In this document: positions 1-10,510 of the stretch, piece after piece
How positions within the stretch are numbered: position 1 is the first letter of the stretch
How the letters are laid out: each line of letters starts with the position of its first letter
NCBI GenBank assembly: GCA_047967505.1
Contig: CM106540.1
From: Dipteris shenzhenensis
Taxonomy: Eukaryota > Polypodiophyta > Polypodiopsida > Gleicheniales
Strand: one strand, 5' to 3'
DNA: 64,000 bases
Position numbers and translations under genes: made by a program
Notes under the pieces: model-generated
Seen by the model: the letters and a program-made list of their open reading frames with translations, nothing else
The model's database searches: none
Told to the model about the DNA's origin: nothing

Positions 1-146
1 CGTTGATTTCCATTCATTCATGAACGTTGAGATTTTTGAGGCATGGGGACCTACCCCTTACACACTCTTTGCTTGCTCGTAAAAGTCAGTGGCATTTTGG
101 GCAAGCACCTGGCAAGCAATGAATGTGGATTGTGTGCCCAAAAAAA
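1..146. other. Unassigned flank
   Basis: No coding frame, repeat or structural element is recognised before the CACTA terminus that begins at 147. Confidence 0.5.
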
Positions 147-620
147 CACTACAAGAAAAAGCAGTCAAAAGGCCGGTCCAAAAGGGCAGCCAATGTGTTG
201 GTTGCCCTTAAGCTAGGCTTAAAAGGTGGCCAGGACAAAAGTCACCCTTTTTCCCTCTAAAAAGGGCACAAAAGAGGGCAACCAATCAAGTCCGCCCTTT
301 TTAGTGACACATAAATGGAACAAAAAAGGAGGCCGATGAAGGCCTCTCTTTTTTGTGACACATAAAGGCCAATCAAGGCTACCTTTTTTGAGACACATAA
401 ATGGCACAAAAAGGGCAGCCAATCAAGGCTGCCCTTTTTTGTGATGCATAAATGGCACAAAAAAGGGTGTCCAATCAAGGCCGCTCTTTTTTGCAACAAA
501 TAAAGGGCATAAAAAAGAGTGGCCAATCAAGGACACCCTTTTTTGTGAAACATAAATGGCACAAAAAAGGGTGGCGAATCAAGGCCGCCCTTTTTTTCTT
601 TTAAAAATGACAAAAAAAAG
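147..620 (+). mobile_element. CACTA transposon terminus with subterminal palindromic repeats
   Basis: The segment opens with CACTACAAGAAAAA at 147-160, the terminal inverted repeat typical of plant CACTA (En/Spm) transposons. It is followed by about 450 bp of short palindromic units built as A-tract, GGGC.GCC, AATCAAGG, mirrored GCC, T-tract. From about 390 the units recur every 53-56 bp (near 391, 446, 499 and 552). Arrays of this kind are the usual transposase-binding subterminal region of CACTA elements. The matching opposite terminus was not found in the window. A second terminus of the same family and orientation starts at 21933. Confidence 0.75.
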
Positions 621-626
621 GGCGGC

Positions 627-2030
627 ATCATGTATGTCAATTTTGGGGAATCATGCATGGACACCCGTATTAACAGTAGGTGATCACCATGAAACTTTGC
701 ATGATCATCAAACATAGTCAAGATAATTTGTCTATAAACTTTCATGCCAATCTGACGCTTGGACATGTGAATGCATCTCATTGATTCATATTTCAATGCA
801 TGTGCACACATCACCTGTGTATTTTGAGGCATCATGTATGTGCACCAATGCTAACTCTATGTGATATTCAACATAGTATATATAAGACCTCTACAATGTT
901 TCATGCCAATTAGACTCTTGGACGTGTGAATGATGTAGCTCACGATGCATATTTCAATGCATGTATGCATCATCACGTATGTGAATTTTGGGGACTCATG
1001 CATGTGCATCCATACTAACAGTACACGATCACCATGAAACTTTGCTAGTGCATGGAACATAGTCAATGTAAGACCTCTACAAAGTTTTATGCTAACATGA
1101 CTCTTGAGACTTAGACATGTAAATGCAGCTCACTAATTCATCTTTCAATGCATGTGAATTTTGGGGAATCATGCATGCGCACCCATGCTAATGGTATTCG
1201 ATCAACATAAAACTTTGAATGGGCATTGAAAATAGCCCTTGGATGTGTGAATGCAGGTCAATGATTCATATTTCAATACATGCCCATGCAAATTTTTGAG
1301 AATCATGCTTACGAACCCATGATAACAGTATGCGATCACCATGAAACTTTGCACATGCATCAAACATATCAATATAAGACCTCTGCAAATGTTCATGCCA
1401 ATTAGACTCTTGGACATGGGAATGCAACTCACCGATTCATATTTCAATGCATGTGTGCATCACCGATATCAATTTTGGTGAATCATGCATGCACACCCAA
1501 ACTAATGGTATGCGATCGCCATGAAACTTTGCACGAGCATCGAACATAGTCAATATAAGACGTTTGTAAAGTTCCATGCCAATTGGACATGTGAATGCAG
1601 TGCACAGATTCATATTTCAATGCACATCATGCATGTGCATTTTGTGGAATCATGCATGCGCACCCATGGTAACGGTATACAATTACCATAAAACTTTGCA
1701 ATAGCATTGAACATAGTCACTATAAGACCTCTACAAAGTTTCACGCCAAGCATCTCTTGGACATGTGAATCAGCTCACCAATTCATATTTGAATGCATAC
1801 CGTCCATGTGAATTTTGGGGAATCATGCATGCACGCGCACCCATACTTAAGGTATGCGATCACTGTGAAACTTTGCATGACCATTGAACATAGTCAATAT
1901 AATATCTCTACAAAGCTGTATGCCAATCAGACTCTTGGAGGTGTGAATGCAGCTCACCAATTTAAATTTCAATGCATGTGCACATCTGCATGCATGTGAA
2001 TTTTGGAGAACAGGTTGTGTTAACACCTTG
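627..2030. repeat. ~172-bp tandem repeat array, about eight decayed units
   Basis: A block of about 170 bp recurs head to tail. Each unit contains AATTTTGGGGAATCATGCATG, then a segment like GATCACCATGAAACTTTGCA, then GAACATAGTCAATATAAGAC, then TTGGACATGTGAATGCAG, and closes with TTTCAATGCATGTG. The closing segment falls near 791, 951, 1143, 1270, 1442, 1613, 1786 and 1966, so most spacings are 160-192 bp with one truncated unit. Units differ by many substitutions and indels, so the array is old. It has no coding potential. It could be a satellite, or an internal repeat of the CACTA element that starts at 147. Confidence 0.75.
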
Positions 2031-2225
2031 ATTTCAGACTCTCAAGTGAGAGCAGTGGTCTATTATATCCAAAACTTTCCACATAATCTAAATATTGGGA
2101 AATATGTTGTATGTTGTTTTTTCAAGCAAGAGCATTTTCAAGAGTTATATTTTCTATCCTCTTGAGCAAGCTTTAGAAACCGAGTTACCAAAGCTGCAAC
2201 TTACACACCCATGCTATACTTTTAG

Positions 2226-2301
2226 ATTCCACTCTTGGGTGAGAATTCGATTATAGGTTGTGCTATTGTTGTTCATGAAAACCCAGATGACCTAGGCAAA
2301 G
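2226..2301 (+). pseudogene. Captured exon of a Cu/Zn superoxide dismutase
   Basis: This 76-bp stretch reads [18 protein letters not shown] followed by NPDDLGKG. It matches the conserved plant Cu/Zn superoxide dismutase segment around SIIGRAVVVHADPDDLGKG. It is bounded upstream by a pyrimidine-rich tract ending TTTTAG (acceptor, 2220-2225) and downstream by GTAAGG (donor, from 2302), so an exon with both splice sites was copied. Differences from the family include R to C and A to E. No neighbouring dismutase exons are seen on either side. In the intact enzyme this part lies before the GHEL segment of the active-site region; alone it cannot make an enzyme. It lies between a CACTA terminus and CACTA transposase remains, so capture by the transposon is the likely origin. 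Confidence 0.7.
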
Positions 2302-2459
2302 GTAAGGTACAACGCAGTCTTGATCAATTTATGTATATATCCCCTTTTGTAGGCTAGGGCTTTTGCTTAAGAATATGGAGTAGGATCCAAATATGGTTGA
2401 AATTTGTTTTTTTTTTCTCAAGTTTTATTTGTGTGAAATTTAGAAAGAGTTTGGCCTCT

Positions 2460-3425
2460 AGGTACTATGGAAACCTTGAGGATGCACACACAAGATTGGC
2501 GAAGCAAGATGTGGTGATGTGGCATGCCATGATTGCAGGATATGAACTACATGTGGGAATCTTAATGATGCACGCAGAGTGTTTAACAGATTGCCAAAGC
2601 AAGATGTGGAGACGTGGAGTGCCATGATTGCAAGATATGCCCTGCATGGTCCTGGTTAGGAAGCTCTTCACCTTTTCAAGCAGATGCAACAGAATGGCAT
2701 TGAACCAAACAATGTCACATATGTCAGCCTCCTCAAGGCATCCTGCAATATCGCTACCTTGGATCAAGGCAGGGTGATTCACACCCTTATTATTGAGAGT
2801 GGTTTGAGCTAGATGTGAAAGCACAATTGTATATGTGCATGCAAAAGGTGGGACCCTTGAGGATACAAAGATAACCTTTGGCAAATTGGTGAAGCGAAGT
2901 GTGGTAACATGGAATGCAATGATTGCAGGATATGACTAACATGATGATTATACTTTGGCTCTTCAATATTTGAAGAACATGCAACGAGAAGGTTTGAGGC
3001 CAAATGATGTCACTCTCGTTTATCTTCTATCTGCATGCAGTGATTTGGAGTTGCTAGATGAAGGCTGTTTTCATTTGAAATCAATAACTATAGAACCTGG
3101 TAGTACAATGATAATTGACCACTTTAAATACATGGTTAACGTTTTATGCCGGTCAAGATTGCTGAAGACTTACTCAAAACAATGCCCTTTGGTTCCAATC
3201 TTGTGGGGTAGTCATCTTTGCTAAGTCAACTGCAAAACTCATGGCAATTGGAAGTTAGGAAAGTGTTGTTTCAATCAAATAGTTGCAATGAATGACCAAT
3301 ATATGAAATGTGGAAGGATGCAGGTAGAGTTTGAGGGCTAAAAGAATGTATTGATGCATGGAGGAAGCCTAGGAAAGCCTTTATTGAGGTGGAAAGCAAG
3401 TGTGCTATGGCGAGATTCAGTAAGT
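2460..3425 (+). pseudogene. PPR-type pseudogene, copy 1
   Basis: Broken reading frames here encode pieces typical of plant PLS-class pentatricopeptide repeat proteins: DVVMWHAMIAGY (2508-2543), then ALHLFKQMQQNGIEPNNVTY and SLLKA (about 2663-2740), and LRPNDVTLVYLLSACSDL (2994-3047). PPR proteins bind RNA in plastids and mitochondria. The frame is broken by a TAG at 2657-2659 after HGPG, by a lost base in the GFELDV segment near 2805, by further frameshifts and by a missing block near 3300. Neither start nor end of a complete gene is present. A second copy follows directly at 3478. Confidence 0.8.
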
Positions 3426-3477
3426 TTTGGAGTGCAATGATAGTAGCATATAGCTAGATGTCTATGTTGGGAGTACC

Positions 3478-4700
3478 TTAATTGACATGTACAGTGCAGG
3501 TAAGAACCTTAAGGATGCACACAGAGTCTTTAACAAATTGCCAAAGCAAGATGTGGTCATGTGGAGTGCCATGATTGCACGATATGCCCTGCATGGTCCT
3601 GGCTAGGAAGCTCTTCATCTTTTCCAGCAAATGCAACAGGATGGCATTGAACCAAACAATCAACCTCCTTAAGATGTGCTGTAATATCACTGCCTTGGAT
3701 CAAGAAAGGTTGATTCGCTCCCTTATATTGGGAGTGGTTTTGAGCTAGATGTTCACATTGCAAGCACAATCCTCAATGTGTATGCACAACATGGGACCCT
3801 CGAGGATGCAAAGATAACCTTTGGCAAATTGTTGAAGGGAAGTGTGATAACATGGGATACAATGATTTCATGATATGCCCAACATGATGAGTATACTTTT
3901 TCTCTTCCATATTTGAAGACCATGCAACGAGAAGTTTTTGAAACCAAACGATGTCACTCTTGTTTGTCTTCTATCTGCATGTAGTTTTTTGTGGTTGCTA
4001 GATGAAGGCTGTTTTCATTTGAAATCAATAAATACAAAACATAGCAGTACATTGATAATTGATCACTTTAATTGCATGGTTGACCTTTTAGGCCGGTCAA
4101 GATTCCTAGCTGAAGCTAAAGACTTACTTAAACAATGCCCTTTGGTTCCAATCCTATGGGGTGGTCATCTTTGCTAAGTCACTACAAAACTCATGGCAAT
4201 TTGAAGCTAGGAAAGTGGTGCTTCAATCAAATTATTGAAGTGAATGACCAATATTCATATTGGTATGTCATTATGACTAAAATATATGTCAATGTTGGAA
4301 TGTGGAAAGATGCCGGCAGACTTTGAGGGCTAAAAGAATGTGTTCATGCATGGAAGAAGCTTAAGAAAAGTGTGGATGCTTTCCACACTTTGGTCTAGTT
4401 TTGCAACCCTTGTTTTTGATAAAGAATTTAAGGGCAATGAAGATCTTTGGTGCCTATGTTGATATGGGAAATAGGTTATTGATATTTCCTTCTAATTGAT
4501 TGGCAACAATACCAACCTCAAAGGTGATCCCAGGATGCCTTGTACCTTTGGGGAACTAGAAGGTAAGGTGCATATTTTTATTATGGTAGGAAAACACCTC
4601 CTCCAACGTGATCATGAAGCGATTATGCCTTATGGCCTAGTTTGTTCAAGATTTTGTATACTTCCAACATTTATTGTCAAGCTCCACCCTTGAATTCATG
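3478..4700 (+). pseudogene. PPR-type pseudogene, copy 2
   Basis: This is a second copy of the PPR fragment just upstream, in the same orientation. It has the motif NLKDAHRVFNKLPKQDVVMW near 3500-3560, LQQDGIEPNN-like sequence near 3640, GSGFELDVHIASTILNVYAQ (about 3730-3790) and LLDEGCFHLKSI (about 3997-4032). E-type tail sequence such as YVIMTKIYVNVGMWKDAGRL lies at 4264-4323, and a later GELEGKVHIFIM segment at 4549-4584 resembles the E+ tail. It shares the TAG after HGPG (3604-3606) and the frame break after the WKDAGR segment with copy 1. The duplication therefore followed inactivation. It is better preserved than copy 1 at the 3' end. Confidence 0.8.
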
Positions 4701-4802
4701 GGCCAAAATAGAGAGAAGCGTATTATAGGTTGAAGTGCCCATAGCAAGCAAAATGTTTTGGAATTGTGGCACTTTCAATTAAGGTTGACCTAAACTATGT
4801 GC

Positions 4803-5050
4803 AGAGTTACTACTACCAACATGCTATCCAAGGTCAAGGACAGTTGTGAAGTTACATAAACTAGTGACCAATGAAAAGACGGGCTCTCCCCTGAGGACTC
4901 CTTTTGTGACAGGAGCTCCAACGACCTAAATAGTGTACAAAGTTGCTGCCAACATGTTGTCCAAGGTCAGGGACAACTGTGAAGTTGCATAAGGATGGGT
5001 TCTCCCTCTTGAGGGACTCCTTTTGTGACAGGAGCTCCAACGGAAACCAT
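4803..5050. repeat. Two imperfect direct repeats of ~130 bp
   Basis: The block from about 4803 to 4930 is repeated from about 4941 to 5050. Shared blocks include CAACATG.T.TCCAAGGTCA, GAAGTT.CATAA and GACTCCTTTTGTGACAGGAG followed by CTCCAACG. No product is recognised. Confidence 0.6.
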
Positions 5051-5320
5051 GCTTCAAATCTCTGATGGAGTGGTTGCCAAGGATACTGACATGTTACAAA
5101 GTCATCTGTAAATAAAGTTTGTATTGCTATTTTGTCACTAGAAGTGTGAGGAATACTTTTTTTTGGGTAAAGATTTGGCAATGCAAAACTTGAAATGGAA
5201 TATCATTTTTTGGCCCCAAAAAAAAGAAAATACTTTTGAGTGAACAATTTGAGGCTAAGAGAGGGTGAATGACAATGTCAAATTTTCAATCACAATGTCT
5301 CATTTTAAAATTTTAGTAGC

Positions 5321-5416
5321 ACTAAAGGGGTCATCTCTCAAGGAGCATTAGCTGACCAGAGGTAAGATGTTTATGGATTTGGGATCACTGTCTTTGAGAT
5401 GGTCGCAGGCCATAGT
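5321..5416 (+). pseudogene. Receptor-like kinase fragment (subdomains VIII-IX)
   Basis: The frame reads TKGVISQGALADQR, a TAA stop, then DVYGFGITVFEMVAGHS. This follows the pattern of plant receptor-like kinase subdomains VIII-IX (GT.GY.APE...L..D.DVYSFG....E.V.G). The APE motif has decayed and a stop interrupts the frame at 5363-5365. No other kinase subdomains were found nearby. It is a scrap of about 32 codons, plausibly another host fragment picked up by the CACTA element. The match is short. Confidence 0.5.
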
Positions 5417-5519
5417 TGATGCTTTATAAATTTCAGGTATTATCATGTTGTAGCTTTTATACATTTGATTGGTATGACATATTAGCAAGTTTAATTGCCT
5501 TTTCATACATTAACATTGA

Positions 5520-6240
5520 ATCATCTTTATTAATTTGTAGGTATTATCAATTCAATAGCAAATAAGCAAGGTGACCTTGGCAAAAAAAAAGATGCATTAA
5601 ACTTTCCACGTAAGTATGACATTGCAAGATTGCTTTATTTTTTTGCGAAACACATTGGATGGTCTCTCCCATGTGCTACACCTCCAACATTGTTGGTGAT
5701 CTTTTCCAAAATGGGGGAAAGGCATGTTCCCCTTTAATTATAAATTTACGAAAAAAGCTATGCTGACGCTTCGCCATACATTATGTATGGATTTTTTCTT
5801 TTCTTTTCACCTTTCCTTCTCTTTCCCATCCTTGTGCACACGTTCTAATGAACACCTTCTTCATTCACATTTATATTACTTTAGCAATCCATGTCAAACC
5901 TACTAATGTTTTTCTCTTTTCTTTGTTTTTGTTGGACTTTGCGAATTCAAAACAAGCATCATACTTGGGACAAATATATTATTAAGAAGGTAAACATAGC
6001 ACAACATTTTACCTATGTCATAATTTCAAATGGATATTAACAAAATAAGATCTAACATTAAAAAATAGACATTAAACAAGATTGTTCTCAAAATAGTGAT
6101 TATTATGTCTCACTAGGATTTCCACACATTTGCAACCATATTGTTGGCAAGGAAAGTCCATGTAACCTCAATACAACTTATGTGCATGTACATCCAAGCT
6201 GGCCAAGCATTCTAGTTGATGCTTGAAAAATATTTAGTTT
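5520..6240 (+). repeat. Dispersed repeat A, copy 1
   Basis: This segment aligns along its length with 37950-38645 in the same orientation. Shared blocks include TTTATTAATTTGTAGGTA, TCCAATAGCAAATAAG-like sequence, CATGTGCTACACCTCCAAC, ACATTATGTATGGATTTT-like sequence, and near the end CCAAGCTGGCCAAGCATTCT. It is noncoding. It may be a non-autonomous element or an LTR, but no terminal structure is obvious. Confidence 0.65.
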
Positions 6241-6281
6241 ATAAAGGTCCAACAGATCATGTTGGAAGTTGGGATTCATAA

Positions 6282-6283
<2 letters not shown>

Positions 6284-6326
<43 letters not shown>
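6284..6326. repeat. (AG)n microsatellite
   Basis: About 21 uninterrupted AG units. A complementary (TC)n tract of similar length lies about 180 bp downstream. Confidence 0.95.
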
Positions 6327-6332
<6 letters not shown>

Positions 6333-6504
6333 TTGGAACTTAACTAAAAGTTATTATCCACGATGTAGAAAGAGGCCATGATGAACTTGCATAGGCATTT
6401 CTTAATTTTCCCTTTTCTAATTCCTTTTCCTTCTATCGTACAAACACTTCCTATTTTTTCATGATTCCTCCTAAATTTTTTTCAATTTATTTGTAAAAGC
6501 TATA

Positions 6505-6508
<4 letters not shown>

Positions 6509-6553
<45 letters not shown>
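6509..6553. repeat. (TC)n microsatellite
   Basis: About 22 TC units, complementary to the (AG)n tract at 6284-6326. Confidence 0.95.
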
Positions 6554-6554
<1 letters not shown>

Positions 6555-7734
6555 ATCCTCCCCCCACATCTTTTACTAATTTTCTCCTATTTTCTTCCGT
6601 ATTTTTTGCTCTTCCTTCCCCATGATTTTCCCTCAGTTTCACTTGATTTCCCCCCAATTATTTTTATTAATTTTTCAAAACTAACTTTTAAAACCCTTTT
6701 TCCCTTTTTTTAAACTTCTCTCTAGGCTCCTTTTTTCACACCTTTAAAGTCTATATCGAGCTTTTTAAGTCTGTGTTTAAGCCACTATTTTGTTATGACC
6801 CTAATATAACAAGGGAGGGGTGTTTATGACACTTGTCTTCCCAATTAAAGTTAAGCTGGTTCTTACCATGTTTTCTTGTTGGATGGTGGCAGATATGCAG
6901 ACTCTCCTCTTCAATAAAAGAGATACTTATTAGGACTTCCCCAAGCTCCTTTTCTTTTTGCAAAAAAGTTTTTTGCAAAAACATTATTGTCATTTCTTAT
7001 CAAAGCTCTTACATACTTTTTATGCAATAGGAAGAATATATATTGTTCAAAAATCAAGAGTTTATGATAATGCATGGAATGGTTTATTCCTTCTAGAGAC
7101 AGTGGAGAAAAATGAAGAAATCATGCTTCCTTTTAATGGCCCTCATTACAAAGTCAAATTTTGAAAGAGTTTGTGTCCATACTAGCCTAGAATGAAGGTG
7201 TATGGACTAGTTGAGAATGAAGCACCAGGAGTGTTTGAGAAATAGGCTAGGGTTATAGTAGGCGATGCTCTTAATGGAAATGTTGATGGGTATATAAATA
7301 GCTCTATTCATATCCATAGTTTGACCAATGCAAGATGGGAATTTTCACCATCCTTAAAACCATGGGTACATTATAAAGCCTGTACAAACCATTGTATTTT
7401 GGTTACATAGCTACAATTACTACAACAAAGATTGACTAGCTCTGAGGTGCTTAAAGAATATCCATTTGATACTTAAATGAGGTTACTCCATACTTGTAAT
7501 TTTTATATTACAAAATTGAAGTCTTAAATTTGTTGTGATCACACATTGTCTCTCTTTGGATGTTACTTAAGTTTCCATTCGATGTTTAAGAATATTTTAC
7601 CTTTACAGTTATATACTATATATCTAAAAATGTTCATGCTAGTACATGATTTCATATTGAAATCTTATTGCTTTTTTTGTAAGAGGATGTAAAGAAAGGT
7701 AAGGAAAAGTGTGACCTCTTCCTTCAATGAGGAT
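6554..7734. other. Unassigned AT-rich stretch
   Basis: Pyrimidine-rich sequence to about 6780 is followed by AT-rich sequence with only short open frames (60-70 codons) that I do not recognise. It leads into decayed CACTA transposase sequence and is probably part of the same element. Confidence 0.4.
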
Positions 7735-9300
7735 GGAAATCTTTTAGAGATGATTCATGATGCTTTTGAGATAGCAAATACGATTTCTTTTATAATATGA
7801 GGGTGATGAGATGATGATATTACAGAAAGTCATGAAGATGAACATGGGCATCATACAAATATAAATGAAAGGAAGGATGATGCATCTAAATTATTTTGCC
7901 TTATGATGCAAAGATGCCATTATATAATGGGTGCAAAAAAAGTAGATATTTTGCAATATTATTACTTTACAAATAAAAAATAGTCCATGGATCATCGGAA
8001 ACAAGCTTTAATGAGCTGCTTAAACTATTGAAATTCCATCTTTTACCTGAGATCCATACAAATAAAGGAGATTGGCCTACATTATAACATTATCCATGCT
8101 AGTAAGTGAATATGAGCATTTAGAAGCATGTCTTACATGTGATGAGGGTTGTTGGAAGGTTACAACCAAATCTAAGGTTGCATGTAAAGTGATAAGACAT
8201 GTTCCCATAATACCATGCCTTTTGTGCTTTTATAGGTATTCTACCATATTTCATAACCTAGTATTGTCTTTCATTTGATCAAATCATTTTATGGGGGATA
8301 TAAGCTTACACGAAGGAAAGATTCTTAATGAAAGTCACACATATACATATTTTTTGGTTACTAATAATGTTCTGAAGCATCTTTATAGATGTCCTATCAT
8401 TTCAGGCTACATGAAGTGGCATATTAATGGAAAGAGCACGGATGGGTTATGGAGGCATATAGTGGATTACCTAGCTTGGCAACATGTTTCCTCAAAATGT
8501 TCTTCATTGGTATAAGAGCCACAAAATTTGTAATTGGTATTGGCTATTGATGGTGTTAATCCATTTGGAAACCTTACTAGTCATTGGAGCACATGGCCAA
8601 TTCTGATAGTAATTTACAATTTGCCACCTTGGCTTGTTACAAGAACTTTTTCATGATGTTAACCTTGCTTATTCCACGACCAAAACAAGTTAAGGATAAA
8701 ATTGATGTATATCTTCAGGTTGTATAAGTCTCTTTACATAGCTATGTATGTCTATGTGTATCTCTTGACTATATTTATTCACACTAAAAGTATTTCGATT
8801 ATGGTGTGGTTAACTCCAAAAGGTGTGTTATGTAATTATTGATGAACTAAAGCTTCTATGGGAAGCAGTTAAAGCTTTTGATGTTGCACCACAACCTCCA
8901 CTTGAATTAAACTTCATCTTGAGAGGCATTCTTTTATGGAACATTCGTGACTTTCTTGCTTGTGGTTTGATCTTTGGTCATATAGTGAAATGCTATTTAG
9001 CATGCCTTGAGCATGGACCTAACTTTAAAGAAAGGTGGTCTAAGGCAATGAATAACATGGTCTATTGTGGTCACAAATGCTTCTTACCCATCGATCATAT
9101 TTTTAGAAGAATGAAGAAGGCATTTGATGGAAGCAAAGAAACCCAATGGACCACCTTTTCATCAATCTCCCTTAGAAATCATGGAATTGTGTGCAAGAAG
9201 AGAACATCAATAACAAGCAATAAAAGGATGAAGGATGAAGATCCTACAAAAGTTACAGGTTTGAAGAGGCTAAGCATCTTCTATACACTACCATATTGAT
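7735..9300 (+). pseudogene. Degenerate CACTA TNP2 transposase (Transposase_21)
   Basis: Fragments in several frames match the order of a plant TNP2 protein. They are EMIHDAFEIANT near 7748; GCKKS (7930-7944); EYEHLEACLTCDEGCWKVTT (8111-8170), the zinc-binding CP.C-like block; YMKWHINGKSTDGLWRHIVD near 8410-8470; GVNPFGN near 8550; and IDELKLLWEAVKAFDV (8838-8885). After these come RGILLWNIRDFLACG (8923-8967), GHKCFLPIDHIFRRMKKAFD (9070-9129) and GLKRLSIFYTLPY near the end. TNP2 cuts and joins CACTA transposon ends. Many stops and frameshifts make it inactive. It belongs with the terminus at 147 or a relative. Confidence 0.85.
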
Positions 9301-9672
9301 AGGTATGTCATATTTAAAAACAGTTACAAAAGAGTTTAACACGTGGTTTTATAGTACAAATATTGATGCATGTTTTCCTCTTTTTTTTGTGCATGTGGAA
9401 ATAGGAGATCTTAATATAGATTATATTGTTCCATGGTTATGTAGAGACTCGATTTGGGCGATGAAGTTGATGTCATGAACATAAAAAGAAGCTAGTTGCA
9501 AGGGGTCGCTTAATAAGTAAAGATCCTCAAAGGAGATGGCATTGCCAAGTAGTAGGAGAAGGATCTTATGTAGTTCAAGTAGAAGAAATATTTGAATCCA
9601 AAGAAAAAATATTGTTGAGTAATGATGAGCGCACGAGGATTGAACATTGCAATCTTATGTCACTTACATGGC
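9301..9672 (+). pseudogene. Probable second CACTA-associated ORF fragment
   Basis: From about 9477 an open frame reads EHKKKLVARGRLISKDPQRR, then WHCQVVGEGSYVVQVEEIF, and continues to 9672. The pattern VA.GR....DP....H...G.....V.VEE resembles the C-terminal domain found in plant CACTA second proteins (DUF8039-like); this is recalled from the family and was not searched. The frame is cut by the copia LTR that starts at 9673. Between 9301 and 9470 I see only frame-broken sequence with no recognised motif. Confidence 0.4.
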
Positions 9673-10158
9673 TATTGGCTCTTTCCCACAGCTTCCACAG
9701 GAAGAGCAAGGTTTACTCATGTAGGGTTCCGAGGCTTTTTGTCACCTATAGATATATCGATGTTGTTGCTTGTAGTATAAGTGTAGCTTAGGACCTCGGG
9801 TCGTATTTCGATGAGAGACGTAGGCTTAAGTGTGGTAAGCAAACATAGTGCATGCATGTGTGAAAGAAACGTGCATCATCATGGTTGGGGTAATGAAGGC
9901 TTTCACCCTCATTGAGTGTTGAAGGGTTTAGGAGGGGTTTAAGGGTTAAGGGGAGATTCAGGGTTTAGAAGGAGGTTCCAAGGTTTTGAGAGTGCTCTCA
10001 ACGGAAGCAAGAATGGAAGAGGGAGAGAGACAGAGACAGAGAGCCACACAAGTTTTGGTGGGTGCAGAACACCCTAATCTTCTTTTTCATTCATTTATAT
10101 ATGTGTTTGAGTATTGTACATAACCAGGGTAAAGGCATAATGACCTTTAACCCCCACA
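9673..10158 (-). mobile_element. 3' LTR of a minus-strand Ty1/copia element
   Basis: Read on the minus strand, the LTR begins TGTGGGGGTTAAAGGTC just after a purine tract (AAGTGGGAGGT, 10159-10169). It ends near GGGAAAGAGCCAATA at 9673. Its last ~330 bp are closely related to the end of the gypsy LTR at 23730-24059 (inverted) and to 33980-34207, although its first ~160 bp are different. It interrupts the CACTA ORF on its left side. Confidence 0.7.
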
Positions 10159-10169
10159 ACCTCCCACTT

Positions 10170-10510
10170 AAAGGACAATGTGCCTTTAAGGGAGAACAAC
10201 CAGTGAGCATACTATCCAATGCCCATCAATACACGACAATACTCAAACCACTGACTAGGTAGACTCTTCGTCAGCATATCTGTATTTCTCAAAGTATAGC
10301 CTCTCCTCACCAAGGACACAAAGTTCCATAGGGACGGGATATTACTTTGCACCATCATTAACCCTCGCCTCAAGGAAGCAGCACAATTTCTGTCCACAAT
10401 CTTGGGGGTTAAGTGCAGCATGAATCGATCCCTTTCTCTCCGCACATTTGTTTTGCTGAGTAGAAAGCTAAAGCAAAACTGGATCCAGTACTTAGTCATC
10501 TTCTTCACAC
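10170..10510 (-). pseudogene. Ty1/copia pol C-terminus (RNase H end)
   Basis: The minus strand encodes DMLTKSLPSQWFEYCRVLMG, the standard end of copia polyproteins (ADMLTK.L....F..C...LG). It is placed just before the polypurine tract and LTR, as expected. The sequence upstream is open for about 98 codons but only the C-terminal ~30 residues are clearly copia. The rest of the pol gene is missing. Confidence 0.75.

Noticed and set aside
9758-9772. TGCTTGTAGTATAAG as a possible right-hand CACTA terminus
   Set aside because: Does not match TTTCTTGTAGTG and lies within a copia LTR that is also found elsewhere.
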